From Codonopsis lanceolata (taxonomy: Eukaryota > Streptophyta > Magnoliopsida > Asterales > Campanulaceae), in the NCBI GenBank assembly GCA_013146195.2, contig CM028380.1, positions 81,865,780 through 81,929,779 on the forward strand: a stretch of 64,000 bases of DNA, read 5' to 3'. Position 1 is the stretch's first letter, and the number at the start of each line of letters is the position of its first letter. The translations under genes and the position numbers were made by a program. The notes below the pieces were generated by a model that worked only from the letters and a program-made list of their open reading frames with translations, did not search any database and was not told the DNA's origin. This document shows, piece by piece, positions 60,471-64,000 of the stretch.

Positions 60471-61000
60471 GATGTGTATAACTAGAGAAAAAGATTGATG
60501 AAAACTATAGTGGGAGAGATTTCGGGCCATCCATGATAAGCCTTGCCAAGCCAAACATGATAGGGATCACTAGAGGAATGAACCCTTGGAGTTGGCATGT
60601 AAACAAAGCCGTGGTGGTATGGTATCTGACGAAGCGTATGATTCCCCCTGATTCCCATTTTCATATGGATGATAGTGAGTATTTCCTTGGTACGTAAAAT
60701 TAGAAACCTCATACCCTATTTTCTTTGTTTCTTTTAGTTCTGATCGCTTATATTTGTGACCATTATGGCTTCCACCCAATGCTTGCGAAATTGAGAACTT
60801 CTTTGGGCAGAATTTGCAAGAAAATTCTCGTCTTTCTGCATTCCTCACATCTGAGAAATTAAGTAAAGGACCCAACCCTCGCTTATCGGTATTGCCCACA
60901 TCCACGGATTTGAGGCGAGTACCGGACCTGAACCCATTGTTTTCCATGATGTGTATAACTAGAGAAAAAGATTGATGAAAACTATAGTGGGTGAGATTTT
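60097..61000 (-). repeat. tandem duplication of the zinc-finger unit
   Basis: The stretch from GGGCCATCCATGATAAGCC to the bases upstream of the ATG occurs twice: 60097-60523 (copy B) and 60524-61000 (copy A). The ATGs are 477 bp apart. The difference from the 427-bp spacing at the other end of the unit is the 48-bp finger deletion in B plus small changes. Confidence 0.85.
60521..60947 (-). pseudogene. C2H2 zinc-finger repressor, copy A: finger present but altered, tail lost
   Basis: The ATG at 60947 opens MENNGFRSGTRLKSV and an uninterrupted 125-codon frame (to 60570). The finger reads CKFC, PKKFSISQALGGS, HNGH, i.e. C-x2-C-x13-H-x2-H, where plant fingers of this class are C-x2-C-x12-H-x3-H with QALGGH. 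The first histidine position is Ser, followed at once by His, so zinc binding is doubtful. After YASSDTIP a frame change leads to a stop, while another frame continues HGFVYMPTPRVHSSSDPYHVW until the duplication junction (about 60522). The EAR end is absent. It may still be transcribed: a TATA box lies about 70 bp upstream. Calling it a pseudogene is likely but not certain. Confidence 0.7.
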
Positions 61001-61012
61001 AGGTGTAAAAGA

Positions 61013-61200
61013 GTTGGTATTTATAGAGTAAAAGTTTAGAAGATGCTCACTTATTTGAACTCTAGAAACAAATATTAATGCATTGTTCAAATATTATAGA
61101 GTAAAAGTTGGTATTTATAGAGTAAAAGTTTAGAAGATGTTCACTTATTTGAACTCTAGAAACAAATATTAATGCATTGTTCAAATATGATAAGTCATTA
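61013..61200 (-). repeat. 94-bp tandem duplication carrying a TATA box
   Basis: GTTGGTATTTATAGAGTAAA ... AATGCATTGTTCAAATAT occurs at 61013 and 61107 with few changes. On the minus strand each copy contains CTATAAATACC, the upstream one of which is therefore an extra TATA box for copy A. Confidence 0.85.
61016..61024 (-). promoter_or_regulatory. TATA box of zinc-finger copy A (proximal copy)
   Basis: CTATAAATACC on the minus strand lies about 70 bp upstream of the ATG at 60947, a normal plant distance for a short leader. The distal duplicate lies at 61110-61118. Confidence 0.6.
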
Positions 61201-61639
61201 ATTAATTAAAATAAATGACTCATAAAAATCAAAAAGAGATATGATATTAGCCTCAAGTTATTAGTACAAGCTATAATTTAGCGTTGTTAGATCAAATTTA
61301 CTTGAATATCTGCACGATTATATTAAATTCACCCTTTTATAATAATGAATGGTCATTCCAAATCATCACCAACTTAATCAAACAACGGCTTTACCATTAA
61401 AGTTTTTAAGAAAACAACATACTCGAGCTTGTAATATCATACTATGGAATCTTAAAAATATGCTGACTCATTACTTCTTGTGAAATAACCATTTTAACAC
61501 TTGTAGCTATATACTCATTTATTATTGCTTAAAAGCGAAACTCACATAGCTACCCACCAGAAATATACTTGCTAGTAAACAATATTTAATTATTTTCCTC
61601 TCTTTAGATGACCTTAATAATAGAAAGTGATTTTTAACT
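61201..61639. other. upstream region of the zinc-finger copies
   Basis: AT-rich; nothing recognisable. Confidence 0.4.
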
Positions 61640-61895
61640 CACTCCTGCCATTTTGAAAAGGTGTCTTTTTGACCAAATGCATAGATTAAAAACGATAATT
61701 GACTATATTTTAAATATTAAGATTGTCTACATCTTTTACCGATACTTATGTGAGAGTGAGACCCAGAACTTAAGGTGAGAATCAAATCAAAGGTAAAATG
61801 ATATATGCAACATTAAAAAAATGAAAGATTAGAAAGTACATAGTTTTATTTTTTGGAATGGTCTAAAATGAAAAGATGAACTTTTTTACTTTCTT
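61640..61895. mobile_element. degenerate MITE copy, family of 59446
   Basis: This contains TTAAGGTGAGAATCAAATCAA and ATTTTTTGGAATGGTCTAAAAT, similar to the 59446 element (AAAGTGAAAATCAATTCAAG, TTTTTTTGGAATGAACTAAA). The ends have decayed. Confidence 0.5.
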
Positions 61896-62639
61896 ATTAT
61901 ATTCCTAAGTAGTAGATTTCCCTGTTAACAAATCAAGTGCATGCTTTGTAGAGAATAATACAACAGGAAAGACTTTTGAGCAATTGAACAATCTCAAGCT
62001 TGTAAGATAGTTGTGTCATATATTGATTGATATACTGGAAAAAAAGAATTTAATTATTGTCTAGATTTTGGTAGTTGTGTGATATTAAATAGTTGAAGTG
62101 ATAAGAGCGAGTTACCAACTAATTTATGCATTTAACATGTGTGTGTAAGGTGGCTACTTTTGTCGGTTTATTGTTATAAGACAAATGCATTAACATAAAA
62201 GGGTCATATCCTCTTTTACATTTATACTATTGTATGTCATAGTAACTGTATTATTTTTACATGTCGATCCAATAGATTTCATATTATTCCCTAGAGTTTC
62301 AAAATAGGCTATAGGAGGGGTTAACAGATGATGACCAATTTGATAATTTAAAAATTTGACTTTCCAAAATAATTAACGTATAGGTTAACTTCACCATTGG
62401 TCCCTATATTATACGACTTTCTAGTATTAATCCCTAATTTGAAAATTTTACACCACTAACCCTAAGTAGGCTTTTTTTGCATGTCATAAGTCCTTCAGTT
62501 GGATTTTGTTACCTAATATGTCATTAAGTGGTCATATGCCCACTCAAATGAGTTATTGCAAGGTCAAATATATCATTTTCGAAATAAGAAAGTCACACAA
62601 TTTGTAACTTTAGCAAGCCAACAACTATGGAACGTATAT
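61896..62639. other. no gene seen
   Basis: Around 62381-62480 the text AGGTTAACTTCACCATTGGTCCC resembles the kind of word found at transposon ends, but no inverted partner is visible in the window. Confidence 0.4.
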
Positions 62640-62771
62640 TAATAGTGTTTTGGTCTTAATGTGCTTACTCCCGCACATATAGACTCTCTCACAAACCAAA
62701 TCATGTAAGATCAAAGGAAGAAATGCGAGAATAGCTCGCAAATAAAACTTACGAGGGATCGGGGTATTACA
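62640..62771 (-). mobile_element. gypsy-type LTR start, inverted fragment
   Basis: Read on the minus strand it starts TGTAATACCCCGATCCCTCG at 62771 and shares TCTCGCATTTCTTCC and GGTTTGTGAGAGAGTCTA with the plus-strand LTR-like sequence at 63616. It is truncated at about 130 bp. Confidence 0.6.
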
Positions 62772-63615
62772 AAGTATGTATATTGAAATGCATGTATATT
62801 GAAATACATTGAATTGATATTCATGTATTATTGAAAGACATGTGAGTTGAAATGCATGTATTATTGAACGACATATCAATTTGGAACATAACGGTGCATG
62901 TGCATAGTGCAAATTTAAATGCGGTTTTTATTGAAAGACTGTATAGAAGTGTAAGAACAGTGTAAATGCGAATGTGGGATATAGCACAGAATGCAGAATA
63001 AAGTTACGTGAGCTGTGATGGTCGAAACTATCGTGATATGGTGGTTATGTATCCTCGAAAGGAATCAGACCACACGTAGTTCATATCCAAGTGATATGTC
63101 TCTTTGCACAGAATAGGAAAAGTAGGAGGGACTCTCAAGTGTGCTTTACCCAAAATAGGTAAAGCAGGAGGGACTCAAATGCGCTTCGCCAAGCATAGTA
63201 AAAAGCGGTGTAGAATGTCGAGAAAATTGTGAAAGCAGAATGTAAATAAAGTAGTAAAGACGTAATTTAAAACAGACTGTAAAGACTTAATGTAAAACAT
63301 GAACTTAAAGGTAGAATGTAAAGTCATGATATAAAGAAAGCTATGTGAGATAAGTGTGTTGACAATTCCCCAAAACCACAGGTTTATACCTGTTGTGGGA
63401 ATGACCAGAGGCATAAATAATGGTCAAACCTTACACTTGGGTTGCGTGACCAAAGGGAAAACAAAGATTAAACCCTATATCGAGTTGCGAGTCTATAAAT
63501 CAATAAAGGTCTAGCCCCTATGTTGGGGCTGTGTGACTAGAAAATGAATACCAAGGTCCGACTCCATAGTGGGGTTGGATGACTAGAAAGTAATGACAAA
63601 GTCTAACCCTTCATT
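62772..63615. other. sequence between two inverted LTR fragments
   Basis: The first part repeats TGTA(T)ATTGAAATGCATGTAT-type words (62775-62870). The second part contains paired words such as GCGCTTCGCCAAGCATAG and GGGTTG(C/G)(G/A)TGAC. No open frame shows a domain. It may be internal retrotransposon sequence. Confidence 0.4.
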
Positions 63616-64000
63616 TGTAATGCCCCGATTTCCGGTTAGCTTGAATTGCGTGCAATGCTCGCATTTCTTCCCTTATTTATTGTATGAATGGTTTGTGAGA
63701 GAGTCTAGATGTGTTTGAGAGATCACATTTAGACCAAAATACCTTTAAGAGATGCCCTATAGTTGTTGACTTGCTAGAGTCACTAGTCGTAACTCGACGT
63801 TAGTTGGAGTGCGACGCGATTGAGAGTTTGCTTGGGTTTTGTGTTCGTGACCTTGGTTTGGTCCTAGATCTTTACATGATGATTGATTAACATGTATAGA
63901 TGTACTAGACTTCTAATTGAATGCATTCCTTAAGTCTATTGATGATTTGAAAGCTTTGGAGATAGCATTCGTCTCTATCGCGTAGTTCGAGTCTGAATCG
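63616..64000 (+). mobile_element. gypsy-type LTR start, runs out of the window
   Basis: The segment starts TGTAATGCCCCGATTTCCGG, a TGTAAxxCCCCG opening common to plant gypsy LTRs. It continues through GCTCGCATTTCTTCC and GGTTTGTGAGAGAGTCTAGA. The right end is beyond base 64000. Confidence 0.6.

Noticed and set aside
58742..61895. A single 3.1-kb transposon bracketing the zinc-finger genes by inverted repeats
   Set aside because: The same sequence also occurs complete at 59446-59663 with TA on both sides, so the bracket is better explained as several copies of one MITE family.
1..64000. CRISPR arrays, bacterial operons, riboswitches
   Set aside because: All repeats seen are transposon ends, LTRs, minisatellites or microsatellites of a plant nuclear genome; nothing has regular repeat-spacer structure.
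1..64000. tRNA, rRNA or snoRNA genes
   Set aside because: No cloverleaf-compatible stretch or rRNA motif was recognised; the SINE box-B words are the only tRNA-like pieces.

Overview
This is AT-rich nuclear DNA from a flowering plant. The signs are GT-AG introns, a pentatricopeptide-repeat (PPR) gene, a plastid-targeted protein, a QALGGH-type C2H2 zinc finger, Stowaway and Tourist MITEs, MULEs, hAT elements, a TRIM, Ty1/copia and Ty3/gypsy remnants, LINEs and SINEs. Two runs of exactly 100 N (6848-6947, 56096-56195) are scaffold gaps. I cannot name the species.

Layout. 1-2976: the 5' part of a hAT transposon with a frameshifted transposase on the minus strand. It is inserted into an older degenerate ORF that lies downstream of a Ty1/copia RNase H remnant (to about 6847). 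6948-16600: no supported gene, but several structurally well-defined elements: a TRIM (9387-9967), a Tourist-like MITE (11274-11573), and a MULE inside a MULE (12106-15909 holding 12933-15182), both with exact 9-bp target duplications. 16668-17337: a small plastid-protein gene whose transit peptide and mature domain are in different frames.

18346-45599 (minus strand): the main gene of the window, a P-class PPR protein predicted for mitochondria. I rebuilt 16 exons with GT-AG introns and consistent phases, giving 857 codons over 27.25 kb. Three introns exceed 5.5 kb and hold LINEs, SINEs, a dead hAT, MITEs and a MULE-like element.

45600-64000: mostly mobile DNA. There is a hAT element with CAGGGCCGGCCC ends and an exact 8-bp duplication (47535-48424), and an inverted-repeat element swollen by AAT/ATT repeats (48650-49755). 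Next come gypsy LTR pieces, then a Tat-like gypsy LTR with primer-binding site and decayed gag (51448-57345), cut by a solo LTR (57363-58372). A tandem pair of broken C2H2/EAR zinc-finger genes follows (59953-60947), then two inverted LTR fragments at the right edge.

The only genes that look under protein-level constraint are the PPR gene and the plastid protein, with the zinc-finger pair as decayed relatives. I found no convincing new coding system. The most notable items are the giant-intron PPR gene, the nested MULE pair, the frame break at the transit peptide, and the zinc-finger pair with its duplicated TATA segment.
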